DNA of 15,912 nucleotides from Stemphylium vesicarium (taxonomy: Eukaryota > Ascomycota > Dothideomycetes > Pleosporales > Pleosporaceae), in assembly GCA_004380135.1 (NCBI GenBank), contig QXCR01000329.1, forward strand, positions 1-15,912. Direction: 5' to 3'. Below the pieces are notes generated by a model. It saw only the letters and a program-made list of their open reading frames with translations, had not been told where the DNA came from and ran no database searches. The position numbers and the translations under genes were made by a program. This document shows, piece after piece, positions 1-10,000 of the stretch. Each line of letters opens with the position of its first letter. The stretch's first letter is position 1.

Positions 1-358
1 GGGGGGGGGGGGCAGAGAGAAGATACCAAGGCGAAAAAAAGGGCGGGCAGGAGGATATAGCAGGCAATGGGGCTTTCTTTCTACGCGAGGTGGAATATTG
101 ATATTATTTCGCAATGGTGGATGATTGGATTGTTATCTTGATTTTTTGCTTGGTTCGACGTCGACGACGTGGGAGGAATTCATTCATGGGCGGTATGAGT
201 GATATGCTTTTCTCCCTTCTCTCTCTCTCTTGCAATCTGGCTAAGCCCAGCCCAGCTTACATCCTCACCCTCCCCACCTCATCCCCCCTCTTAACAAAAC
301 ATTACCAATACATCCCATCCTCCACTTCTATCCCCCTCCCAAAACCCCCACGCAAAAT
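1..358. other. Window edge and 3' flank of the minus-strand gene
   Basis: No gene is supported here. The window opens with a run of 12 G, then mixed sequence. From about 210 onward the plus strand is strongly pyrimidine-rich, so the minus strand is purine-rich downstream of the stop codon at 359-361 and probably forms the 3' untranslated region of that gene. An 82-codon plus-strand frame at 114-362 is low-complexity Ser/Pro/Leu sequence and does not look like a protein. Confidence 0.5.
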
Positions 359-2164
359 CTAATCCAACATCTCCCTCCCTCCCTCCCTCTCTCTAACAAC
401 CCTTCCTCCCCCCCTACCCTCAGCACCCACGCCTACGCCTACGCCTCCTCCAATCCTCCTAAACCCATCCTCAATCTTCTTCCCCATCCGCCCCAGCAGC
501 CCTTGAACTACACCACCACCACCACCATGTCTCTCGTCTGCGCGCGCAGGAGCCCTGCTGACAGAGAGGCTGCGCTTGACGCCTGTGCCCATGGATGAAG
601 ACAAGGATTTGAAGCGGGCTTTGGACAAGCTTTTCGTCCTTGAGGGGTTGTTGCTGGTGGTTGTGTTGGTTTTGTTGTTGGGGCGCGTAGTTTGAGCGTC
701 CCGGTGGTGGTGGTGCTGCTGCTGCTGCTGGGGTCGGTGTCGGTGTCGTTGTGGCGAGGGAGAAAAGGAAGGGAGACGAGGGAGTGGAGGGTGTTGTTGA
801 CGTTGTGGAGGGGAAGAAGAAGGCTGTGATGGTGGTGGTGGTGGATGTGTGTTACTCTCCGTACCCGTCGTCGTAGAAGCAGCCGCCACAGGCTCATGGA
901 ACGTCGGAGAGCGATAAAGCATAGCTGGGCTTGTATGCGGCCTATTTTCCGCACACAACCTCGGTGGCGGCTCAGGCGGCGAAAGTGCCTGTTTAGGGGA
1001 CGAACGGTCTGGATGCGTGTCTTGTGCGGTGGCCATTGCCTGCTGCGGAACTACATCCCACGACAACGCCCTCGTCCGCTCTGGCATCCTCCTCATTACA
1101 GACTCCTCTGTGTTTCCCCGGCGCGCCTCGAAGCTCTTTCTCTTGTCAACGACCTTTTTCCCGCTGAGCCGGCGGACAAAGTTGTTGAGGCTGTTGCCAC
1201 GCAGGATCCCGTTTTCACGTTTTTGCTTCCGCTTTTTGTCAGACTCGGCGCGGTCGGCTTGCTCTTTTCGTGTGAGAAAGTCTTCGATCCATTCGGTTGG
1301 GCCGGGGGCTGTGCTGCAGGGTTCGATCCATTCGCTCGACTTCGCCCAGTCTTGCATGCTGACACGGTCGGCCACGTCGGGGATGGTTTGGATGGTGCGG
1401 TTGAGTCGAGAATGTGCTCGGTATACTTGGGCGTTTAGGGGGATGTTGGAAATGGACTCAGGGGTTCCGGTCGGAGTATGAACTCTTCCTCCATTTTTTC
1501 GTCCCATCGTCTGCCAGCCATGGCGGCATCGAGCAGCTGATCTTAGTTTCTTGTCAAGCTCACTGATACACTGCATGCTCTCGAGCTGTGCGGACGGACG
1601 GATATAGATGGCCCCAGGTCCTTCGTGCGACTTTGCTGATATCGCCGACGACATTGTGGACGTGCGTGAGTATCTGTCTTGCTTGGGAACGCTGAGTAGG
1701 CCAGAGATCATGCCATCCTCGACGTTGTCAGTCTTGGCGCTATCGACAGGTTCGGTATCACGGGCTCCGGTCGGCGGTGTGGGCTCATATGTCGATGGCT
1801 TGTGCTCTGCAACAGGGGAGAGCTTTACGGTCGAGGATTTTGGCAAGGGCTTGCGTCGAGACATTGTGAGTCCATGAGCCTGACGCGTGCCATCCGTCGC
1901 ATTCGAAGATTGAAGCGGAGGTATCGCTGGATATGTCGGGACCTGGGGTATACGCGTGCCATCAAGCGGGGGAGGAGTTGCATCTAGTGTCGGTATGGTG
2001 ATTTCAGCGAAGCCATCCGATACGATGCGAGGTATCTCTTTGATTTTGTGTGTTTTGCGGACCGGTCTGGCTGACGGAACCGAAACTTCCGAATATACAC
2101 CGTCCTCAACAACCCGTACATTATCTGGCAATGGCAACTTCCTGGAGTGAGGTGTTTTGGTCAT
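359..2164 (-). CDS. Hypothetical disordered basic/proline-rich protein, 601 aa
   Basis: This is a single uninterrupted minus-strand frame of 601 codons whose ATG (2164-2162) has A at -3. I do not recognise the family and see no signal peptide, membrane segment or enzyme motif. Residues 60-180 are Pro/Ser/Thr-rich. Residues 195-300 look the most ordered and contain two similar motifs, SEWIE (277-281) and TEWIE (290-294). Residues 300-345 are strongly basic and include the PKA-like sites RRLS (331-334) and RKSF (342-345). Residues 380-510 are low complexity, with poly-Pro, Gln and His runs. The end, 511-601, is Ser/Arg- then Gly-rich, with a possible amphipathic helix near 551-571. The composition suggests a phosphorylated scaffold or regulatory protein, but that is inference. 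The open frame is long for chance, although repeats at its 3' end inflate it. An upstream exon or a different C-terminal end from splicing cannot be excluded. Confidence 0.6.
   Translation of the reverse strand: MTKTPHSRKLPLPDNVRVVEDGVYSEVSVPSARPVRKTHKIKEIPRIVSDGFAEITIPTLDATPPPLDGTRIPQVPTYPAIPPLQSSNATDGTRQAHGLTMSRRKPLPKSSTVKLSPVAEHKPSTYEPTPPTGARDTEPVDSAKTDNVEDGMISGLLSVPKQDRYSRTSTMSSAISAKSHEGPGAIYIRPSAQLESMQCISELDKKLRSAARCRHGWQTMGRKNGGRVHTPTGTPESISNIPLNAQVYRAHSRLNRTIQTIPDVADRVSMQDWAKSSEWIEPCSTAPGPTEWIEDFLTRKEQADRAESDKKRKQKRENGILRGNSLNNFVRRLSGKKVVDKRKSFEARRGNTEESVMRRMPERTRALSWDVVPQQAMATAQDTHPDRSSPKQALSPPEPPPRLCAENRPHTSPAMLYRSPTFHEPVAAASTTTGTESNTHPPPPPSQPSSSPPQRQQHPPLPRLPSFSPSPQRHRHRPQQQQQHHHHRDAQTTRPNNKTNTTTSNNPSRTKSLSKARFKSLSSSMGTGVKRSLSVSRAPARADERHGGGGGVVQGLLGRMGKKIEDGFRRIGGGVGVGVGAEGRGGGRVVREREGGREMLD
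511..843. repeat. Trinucleotide-rich low-complexity coding stretch
   Basis: Several short microsatellites lie inside the 3' half of the 601-aa gene: CAC repeats at about 511-528, GGT/GCT repeats at about 704-730 and GGT repeats at about 830-843. On the minus strand they encode the Gly run (about 547-551), the Gln/His run (about 479-487) and the poly-Pro run (441-445). They could easily vary in length between strains. Confidence 0.7.
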
Positions 2165-3940
2165 TTTCGCGTCACCAATTCTGTGTCGCAGAGATTGTCA
2201 GTGGCGCCTAGTCATGAACCCTCTCAACATACCCAGCTTTTTGGTGCCTCAACGTCCGAATAGCTTTAAGTACTATTCCCGTACTCTTTTCATGCCCCAG
2301 AGCAACGGGTATGCTGGTCGCCCGCTCTTCCGCATCCACGGCATCGATGCTCTGCTCAAGTACCGCCCAAAGATCATGCTTGTGGCAGCACCCAAGGGCG
2401 ATGTCGTAAGTGTTCGGGTATTGTACGCACATCAGGAACATGGAAGGAGGTGACGAGATGAGACCCACCGGTGCCCGTGGTGTTGCAGACCCTTTTGCCC
2501 GCAGGCGTGTCGGGGGCTATGAACAACGTTTATAGGGCGCATCGGAGCTGGACCAGGGTCTTGGACAGCCCATGCCGACGTGTCGGAACCTTTCTCTGGT
2601 CCGTGATTTCATCGCAAAGCGGGGTTGCATGGGACTTGTGTGAACATGGTACAGCGGAAGAGCCCTGCGTTTTTCATGATTGCTTCTTATCTTTATAGTC
2701 ATTGGATCGTCCGCGCTCGTGACATGGCGCATTTGCTCTTTCTCTCCCGCACATGTACCTGGCCCCGCGAGCCAATGGGGTCGCGATGTGGAGCGCATTG
2801 TTCGACGGCATTTGGATGCCAGCAAAGTTACGTAAAAGCAAATCTTAGCCATTGACGCATCAAGGTCCAAAAATACTTTGATCTAGCAATGTCCGAAAGC
2901 TCGATCGTATTGTACTATCCTCGATGATGCTGCCTGCGAAAGGCATGCCCGTTGGTGCTTTGGCATGCTGACTGACCGGTGTCGAGGCGAAACTGTACCA
3001 TGGAACACTGAGCCACGTACCAAAACGGGTGTGCATGGGTAATGTGCGATAGCGGAGCGGTACACCGAGGTCACTGGGAAAAGTTGGACAATGGCACAAG
3101 ATGGAGCGAGGTAGTCTCACATCACCGAAACGCAGGCACCAACTAGAACAGGCTTTGAAGCTAAGGGTAAGGGGGAAACCAAGCTTCAACCTGCAGCTCC
3201 CCACAAATAGTTCCCCTCAGTCACACTCCAAACTTTACATGCATGCCGACACGAGATTGAAGCAAACGTATTTTCATTCAGGACTTTTTCATGGGAAGGC
3301 TTGAAGCGCACGTCCCTTACATCTGATCTCTAATCTATCTCTCCCAAGAGCAGTAACACCGTTGTGATGCAGTTGCAGTAGCCTTGCAGCAATGAAGGAA
3401 ACCAAGGAAATGAACATGTACACTGAATTTTGGAGTCAATACGTCCCCTACAGTCAAATCTGCGCTGCAGAACCCTGTATGCAGCCCATGTTACGACAAG
3501 GTTCAGTTCCGCCTCTTTCTTCTTGGGCGTATTTTCGAATGATTGGCTGCGTCCGGGAAATGCAGGCCATGAGGTATGGAGTTGTCTAATGCTTTTTGGA
3601 TGTTGAAAGGTGGATCGTAAAGTTACCGCCGTTGATGATTCGTGAAACCTTGCATGTCAAATGACCGCCGTGCAAAGGTTGACTCCAGGGACTCCGATGT
3701 AAATGCGAGCCTAGCAACATATGGATAGTGCTAGGAGAATGATGAAAAACTTCGATGCTTATAATTCTAGTTGTAATGATGATGATGGTGATGATGACAC
3801 TGGGCCGATCTTTAAGCCTGGATGATGTACCGAACATAATTTGTTTGGAGCTGTATCCCGCAGCTCGAGGTTTGGTCGTTATTGAATGTTACTTGATGTG
3901 TACTGGTTGATGGTGATATTGAGTGAACTGGTAGGCAGGC
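2165..3940. other. Intergenic region, no recognisable gene (about 1.8 kb)
   Basis: Both flanking genes are on the minus strand, so this stretch should hold the 3' untranslated region of the transcription factor (right side) and the promoter of the 601-aa gene (left side). The open frames present are all under 120 codons, overlap one another on both strands, and have compositions rich in Cys, His, Arg and Met typical of chance frames. I see no tRNA, 5S rRNA or repeat apart from a short ATG/GAT microsatellite. A small multi-exon or noncoding RNA gene could be missed. Confidence 0.5.
3776..3796. repeat. ATG/GAT microsatellite
   Basis: Seven tandem ATG-like triplets with one GTG interruption. 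They lie about 145 bp beyond the transcription factor stop codon, probably in its 3' untranslated region. Confidence 0.75.
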
Positions 3941-6900
3941 TCAAACTTCTTCGAGCGGTTTGAACAGGTTTTTCATGTCGAGGGTGAGGTCAGCGATGGC
4001 GTAGTCGTCGGCAATTTTGGTCATGGAACCCATCTCTATGCCTTTTGATGCAGAATCAGAGGCGACGTAAGGCCTGATATGCTTCAACAGGTTGAACACG
4101 TGTCGACAGCGTAAGTCGGCAGGCGCCGCCCAATCGTCAGGCCGTGATTGTCGAAGGAAAGCCTGTGCTAAGAAGTAAAAATGGATGCCATCCCGACAAA
4201 ACCCACGTCGACGCTGGTAGTGGGTAAATTGAATAGCTAGATCCTTGTCCCAGCATGACTTCCACAGGTTGAGAGCACCAACTGTGGAGCGAAGCTGGTT
4301 CTGCACTTGTTCGTTGACTCCATTCGGTGGTGTAGCTGTTGGGCTGCCGCCCTGGGATTGGGGAGTGCTCGTGCCGCTTGAAGAAACTCGGTGGAGAAGC
4401 TGTCGCTGGATGTTGTAGATTTGCGCATGGATCGCATGGATGAGGATGAACTTTCCAAAGACATTAGTAGCCCGCTCAGGGAACTTGCCTGGGCAGGCTC
4501 CATTGAGTACGCATAATGCTTCGGACATGGCCAGCTGCTTCGCACGCCTGCTGCCAGATTCATTGCTTTCCTGTGCCGACTGCCCTCTTAGACCGAGGGC
4601 ACTAGCGCAATCTTCTGATGTTCTCGCTTCCCAAGCTGCATCGTCAGCAGGCAAAGGAACTGTGATACTCTTGGCGTCGAATCTGGGCGGGGTGTTGAAG
4701 AATATGGTAGAAGAAGCGTCGATCAAGTAGATGTATGCTGTTAATCTAGCCCGCTTTTCGTTCTCAACCCAAGTGCTCCAGCTCCACGAGTCCACCTCCT
4801 CGCCCGTTACTGGTCCTGGTTGGTGCAGCGCGCTGGCATTGGGGTTGTCGACGGGAAGAGGTTGGAAGAGTCCAGCACAACGTGTCACGTTGGCCAAAGC
4901 CCGAACCTCGTCTCGCACTTGCTGACGTTGCTGCTGGGACCCGTGCCAAAGGAACTGAGAGTGGAGCAGAACCAGCGCTTGGATTTGCTCCGTTGTGGAG
5001 GCCAACTGGTGGGTCAGATCCGCCATTTGGTGGGCTTGCGCCAACTCGTAAACATGACTGGTTTTAAGCACACTCTCGCGGACACGCTCCATCAGCCACC
5101 GCACATCCGACGCGCCCATTTTATCAGAATAAACAGCGCCAACACAACACATTGCCAGTACAAGCCCGGGATCAGCGGAAAACGGATCAAATGTTGCAGT
5201 GTGTATCAAGGGCCAATGTGAGTGATAGTGTCTGTATTCGTGCAGGAATTCCTTCACGTTGTCTCCAGTTAAGATGTTCTTCAGTCCTTCAAGGGCGTAC
5301 GCCTCGTTTGTTTGTTGATTTGAGAGCAGAGACGCACTTGGAGCGCAGTAGTTCACCAGCGAACATGCCAAGTTGTTCAATGGATCAGATGTTGATTGAC
5401 CAATAAACCAGTTGTCAAGTGTCGGAGAAGAGTCGACCAAACCGGGAGCGTGGGAGTAAAGTCCAAACAAAGTATCATTCGGTGTATCATCTGAGGTCTA
5501 AAAGTTCCGGTCAGAACTGGGCCTGTTTTTGAAAGGTTGGGCCACCTGCCGTACTGGAATTATTCATATCGCCGTTGAACGATCCGTTCCGCCACAGCGA
5601 CCCATCCTGGCCATTGGTCATGCCGTCGACGTTTGGCAGAGTGGAAACTCCGTACGACGCTGGGTCGGTGCCCTCGCTCTTGACAGTCATGCCGTTTTGC
5701 GCCATGGAGCCATTGGTGGAGGCGTGCTCATAGTTGTAGTGGCCATTTGGGTCGGAGCCGTTGGTGGGAGGCTGAGGCTGCTGTTGCTGTTGTTGTTGTT
5801 GCTGCTGCTGCTGCTGCTGCTGTTGCTGCTGCTGTTGCGCATAGCCGTTGGGCACACCGTCTGGCCGGTAGTCGTTGAAGTTCATCCTAGCGTTGGCAAA
5901 GTCCATGGCGGACATGCTCCGGCGGTGGGCGCTGTCCTCGACGCCGCTGGAAGGGCGCATCAGGCTGTTGGAACGCGAGGTACGCGCCGACATGGACTGG
6001 TGGTTGGCAAGAGAAGGCAGGTTGTCGGAGAAGCCATTGCCGCCCATGGCAGGCATCTGCGGAAGACCCATAGTGTAACCCCCAGCATCGGCGTAAGACA
6101 TGGAGTTGGCGCCGATATGGTTGAGGTACGAGTTCTGGTCCGCACCACTCGGCTGCCTGTTCTTCTGCAGATGCTGCTGCGCGTGTTGGAGGTGGTTTGC
6201 GCCCGTCGGGTTTCCCCTTCGTATCGAGCACTTTTGAAAGTGGCGTTTCAGGATGTCACTTCTGCTGAAGGTATCCTTGCACAGATGGCACTGGTAGGGG
6301 CGTTCACCCGTGTCTGTGGGACATTAGCAGCTGAGCTTGATTGGATGGCAGAAGGAAACTTACGTCGCAGCAGATGGCGCTTGAGATGCTTCAAGTGCAG
6401 GTACGTCTTGTTGCAGTGCGGGCACTCGTACTTGCCCTCGGCGTTCTTGGTGGCCGTGGTGGGCGTCTTGCCTGCCGCGGGCGCGGGCCTGCCGGGATGC
6501 GTAGGCAAGACTCCGCGACGGCCCTGCTGGCCAACGACGTGCACCGGCTCGGGCTCCTGGTTAGGGAGCACGGGCGGGTGCGCGTACATGGAGGCGTGTC
6601 CCAATCCCAAGCCGGGCGAGGGGCCTAGCTGGTGGCCGTTGGTGTGTGCGGCTGCCGTGGAGAGCATAGGCGCCTGCGAATAGGCTGAAGACATGGGCAG
6701 GTACGAAGTCGGCGTGGGCTGAAGCGGTCGCAGCGGCGGGTGCTGCAGCGGCGGCATGGCAGAGCTGCCATTGGACGCAGATGTCACAGGCGTGTGCGGC
6801 GGCTGGGGCGTGTGAGGGTTGCTGTTATGGCCGTACATGGGCGGCGCATACTGGCTGCCACCGCTCTGGAGAGGCGGCAGCGTGGGCAGCTGGTTCTGGG

Positions 6901-6973
6901 AGCCATTGTACTGTTGGCCTATTGAAGGGTAGTTGCCGAGGCCGGGCTGGCGGAAGCGGTCTGTATTGTCCAT
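3941..6973 (-). CDS. C2H2 zinc-finger transcription factor with fungal_trans-like domain, 972 aa
   Basis: This is probably a sequence-specific nuclear DNA-binding regulator. Three exons are inferred: 6973-6364, 6313-5555 and 5490-3941. Intron 1 (6314-6363) has GTAAGT, branch GCTAAT and CACAG. Intron 2 (5491-5554) has GTACGG, branch CTGAC and CAG; a second in-phase donor at 5545 (GTGGCC) is weaker. The joined frame is 973 codons including stop. ATG 6973 is the first in-frame ATG and has A at -3. Residues 1-175 are Pro/Gln/Asn-rich. Finger 1 is C184-C187-H200-H204; a TGERPY linker leads to finger 2, C212-C215-H228-C232, a C2HC variant. Residues 363-382 are 20 Gln. The C-terminal half (about 535-800) resembles the fungal-specific transcription factor domain, with HSHWPLIH at 546-553 and a W-x2-W...E...R...Y-x-YLID pattern at 694-714. 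The layout recalls S. pombe Klf1-type factors, but I cannot name an ortholog or its targets. Confidence 0.9.
5778..5837 (-). repeat. Polyglutamine-encoding CAG/CAA repeat (20 codons)
   Basis: The minus strand reads 20 consecutive Gln codons (residues 363-382 of the transcription factor). The longest pure CAG run is seven codons (5802-5822), and CAA codons interrupt the rest. It lies in a disordered linker between the zinc fingers and the fungal_trans-like region, a common place for activation or interaction surfaces. Confidence 0.95.
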
Positions 6974-7071
6974 AATGAAGGACGAGGCGTAGCTGCAGCT
7001 TGGGTAGGCGGGTCGAGGTTGGGTGAGGTGATGGGGAAGGCGCAACCAATTGTGGTTCGTGATGGGACCAT
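6919..7071 (-). promoter_or_regulatory. Candidate upstream ORF overlapping the transcription factor start
   Basis: An ATG at 7071-7069 on the minus strand opens a 50-codon frame that ends at a TAG at 6921-6919, past the main ATG (6973) and in a different frame. If this ATG is on the mature mRNA, ribosomes starting there would bypass the main start, which usually represses translation. Whether the transcript includes it is unknown. Confidence 0.35.
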
Positions 7072-10000
7072 TCGACGGAGTTTTGCGGAGAGTAACGTGT
7101 GCAACGGCTGGCTATGCACACCAAGAGGGCCGTTCGACTGACGTCGGAAGGGAGGAACGATGGCCCACGAAGAAGCTTTACAGGGTGGAGCCTGTGTGGG
7201 GGACTGCAAACAGACAGTCGATTCGCGTCGGGCGGCGGGTACTCGACGGGAAGTGTGGAATGGCAGGTGTCCACAGTGGGTGAGATGAACAGAGTTGGGA
7301 AGTGGAAAGGTGTGGCAACGGCGCAGAATTGAAAGAGGTGATGGGTCGGTGACGATGGACTTTCTCGCGCTGCACTAGTAAAGGCGCTGCGGTGGTTTGC
7401 CTGGCTCGCGCGGCAATTCACGCGAAGGGACAAGGGACCTGCTGCAGATCGGCGGCCCACACACCCTTCAGCCTCAGCCGATTGATTGCGGATAGACCAA
7501 GTGGAGAGGTGGAAGCACGAGGCAGGGACGGAAGACCCACGACAGGAGTGAAGGCTGTTGGGGGGAAGCTTGGGGGGGCGAGGGGAAAGAAAGGTAGCTC
7601 GGGGTAGAGGTACCGGTCGGCGAAAAAATATGCGTAGTCGAGCGTCGGCTTTCCGCACAAGGCACTACCTGTTTCCGCGCTGCTGTATGCCGGAGCTTGC
7701 CGGGGGGAGGCGTTTGATAGCGAGCAGAGATAGATAGCTTGAAAAGAATAGTGTCAGAGACTGCCCGCCGCGGATGGGAAGGGAAGAAATGGGGGAGGCA
7801 GGGAGACGGACAAGATATTCTGGACAAGGTGATGTCGCGGCAAGCGCGTCGGGGTGTCTGGGTATGCGTAGGCCACGACGTTACAGAACAGAATTAGGGC
7901 GGCGGCGGCTGAGGGTAGTAAGAAGGTGTAGGAGAGATGCAATGCAGGAGCATCTGGGAGGCCCAAATTTTTTTTGTGGCTACACGTGATTGGACTCTTG
8001 ATGACTTTTCATGTACGTTATATTCGCATTGTGTCTTGCATTGGAGCGCGTATGCGCCGCCCGTTGTGAGAAGAAAAAAAAACCCATTACCAATGACGAC
8101 AGGCGTTCGTGTACTAACGGAGCAAGCACCCAATTGCATGCCCATGCACGCATACCCTTACCATCAGGCCTACGCGCTGGCCGCGCCCTTGAATCGTGCC
8201 CACCTCCGAAGTCTGTATCGAACCGTATCAACCCACTCGAACCGGCCGCCGACTGTCGTCCAGAACAGTGGCCTTCCCCAAGAGTTTCACCCACACCACC
8301 CACTGCGCTGCAATCGATAAGCCCCAAGAGCCGCACAGCGTGTCGGCGCACGCGCTACCAGCCCCGACCAAACTTGAAAGCATTTTCCCTTTTTTTTCGT
8401 TTGCTTTTCTTTTCCAAGGCTCGCGAGGGGTTCCATGGCAGTGGTCGCTCGTATACCAGCACCGCACAGCGTCGGCGTAGCCTTTAGTCGAGGGAACTTG
8501 TCAGAGCCATCGGATCGGTAGAGCAGCGAGGCGCGCAAGCAAGCAACTCATCCGAGCATCGACCCGACAAAGGCCGAGCTTTTCTGTCGCGTTGGCGGCT
8601 GTGGCTTACCAGGGTCTTATTTCCGTCGATGAAACCGACGCCGTCCGGTGAACAGCCCTTGGACGGCTGGACTGTCCGCTGGGACTGTCTGACTTGAAAC
8701 AAGGCATCACTCGAAGCTTTGCATCGACACTTTACCAAAGGACGCGTCGCAATTTGTATACAAAGCAAATGGCCGCGTCGTGGTGGCCCGGTGGCTGCAG
8801 ATAGCCGTGCAAAAAAGTTCTGTGAGCGTGACGTACGTGTATCCGAGAAGGGCCTAGACGGATGCAGGGGATCCTTGACGTGAGATTGTAACGGCGTCCG
8901 CCAAATCTTCGGCTCGTCAATCGGTCAGCTGTGTGACCCTCGAATGAAACCTCAAAGTCTTGAAACCGTTCTCTTCTCGAAGGATGAGGTGGATGCGAGG
9001 AAGGTCGAGGCGCATTGCTGTCAAATCGAAACAGCGCATGCTGCAGGAAAAGGGCAGGACAGCAATGCACGACGTGGTGCTGGCCGTGATCGCCGCAACG
9101 GCGAATATTGTTGAATGTCGGTCGGCCAGTCAGCTTACGTATCGCGAGAGAGTGACGCGGTTAGCGTCTTTTGATCACGATGCCGCTGGGTGCTGAGAGC
9201 TGACGGTGAATGACACTCAAAGCGGCATCCCGAATGCCGCTGCTGACTCGATTACAGAGAGTGACACGCAGCAGCAGACTGACAATGCAAAGCCCACACG
9301 CCGCAGCCCCGACATGTTGCAAGGGAATGAGTGCTGCATATCGCGTGCACTATCCGTGAACACGTTCCAATGTCTGCTTGTGCACAAAGGGCCCTTTCAT
9401 GGTTCTCGCTTGCGCGCTCCCGATGCTTTACGTTGCATGCTTGGCATGATACAACGCGACTTTTTGCGGAAGAAAACGCCGAGGCCCTGCGACGGCTACG
9501 GCAAGGCGCCTGTGACGATTGAGCGGCATGGCTGGCAGCGAGAAATTTTCTCCGGCAACACGGCATGTTCAAGCGGAGGGCCGATTGCGCGATAGCACCA
9601 CTCGTGTTGTGATGATGATAGAATGTGTGTGTGCGAAGAAATGCGTCGTGGTGGCCTGTCTGCAGCGTTGCCGTTGGATCCAGATGAACCAACCCCACGT
9701 GTTGTTCATCCCATCCCATCCCACACCCACACCCACACACGACGCACGCCAATGCCCAGGACAAGCAAACTTCTGGCTGCCCTGCCCTCGTTGCGAAGCG
9801 CAAGCCTCGGTGCTTTGAAATCGCGTCTAGGGTACGGCCGAAACCAACTAGGCACCTCAGGCACTCGTACTTTGCGTCTCTATACGCGTCGTACACGTTC
9901 AATGGCACGCCGCAACTTGACAAGAAGCATCGAGGAAGTTGGAATAAGCTCCAGTCCCACTTGCGGTTGCGCTCCCGGATCTGGGTGTGGATGATACCCG

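Noticed and set aside
1..12. Run of 12 G at the window start
   Set aside because: It may be a real homopolymer or an assembly edge; nothing else supports a biological element.
845..1481. Plus-strand frames of 197 and 154 codons
   Set aside because: They are antisense shadows of the 601-aa minus-strand gene, with Arg/Leu-rich compositions that mirror it.
5529..6683. A 384-codon plus-strand open frame with a poly-Leu run
   Set aside because: It is antisense to exons 1-2 and intron 1 of the transcription factor. The Leu run is the reverse of the CAG repeat, and the zinc-finger signature clearly assigns the coding strand to minus.
6974..7045. Extension of the transcription factor upstream to 7045
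   Set aside because: The codon there is TTG. The first in-frame ATG is at 6973.
8011..8487. A 158-codon plus-strand frame in the large gap
   Set aside because: It contains poly-Lys from an A run and Pro/Arg/Ser-rich chance-like sequence, with overlapping frames on both strands and no domain.
9252..9923. A 223-codon minus-strand open frame
   Set aside because: The composition is Cys/His/Arg/Ala-rich without any motif, and similar-sized frames overlap it on the plus strand. It looks like a chance frame in GC-rich DNA.
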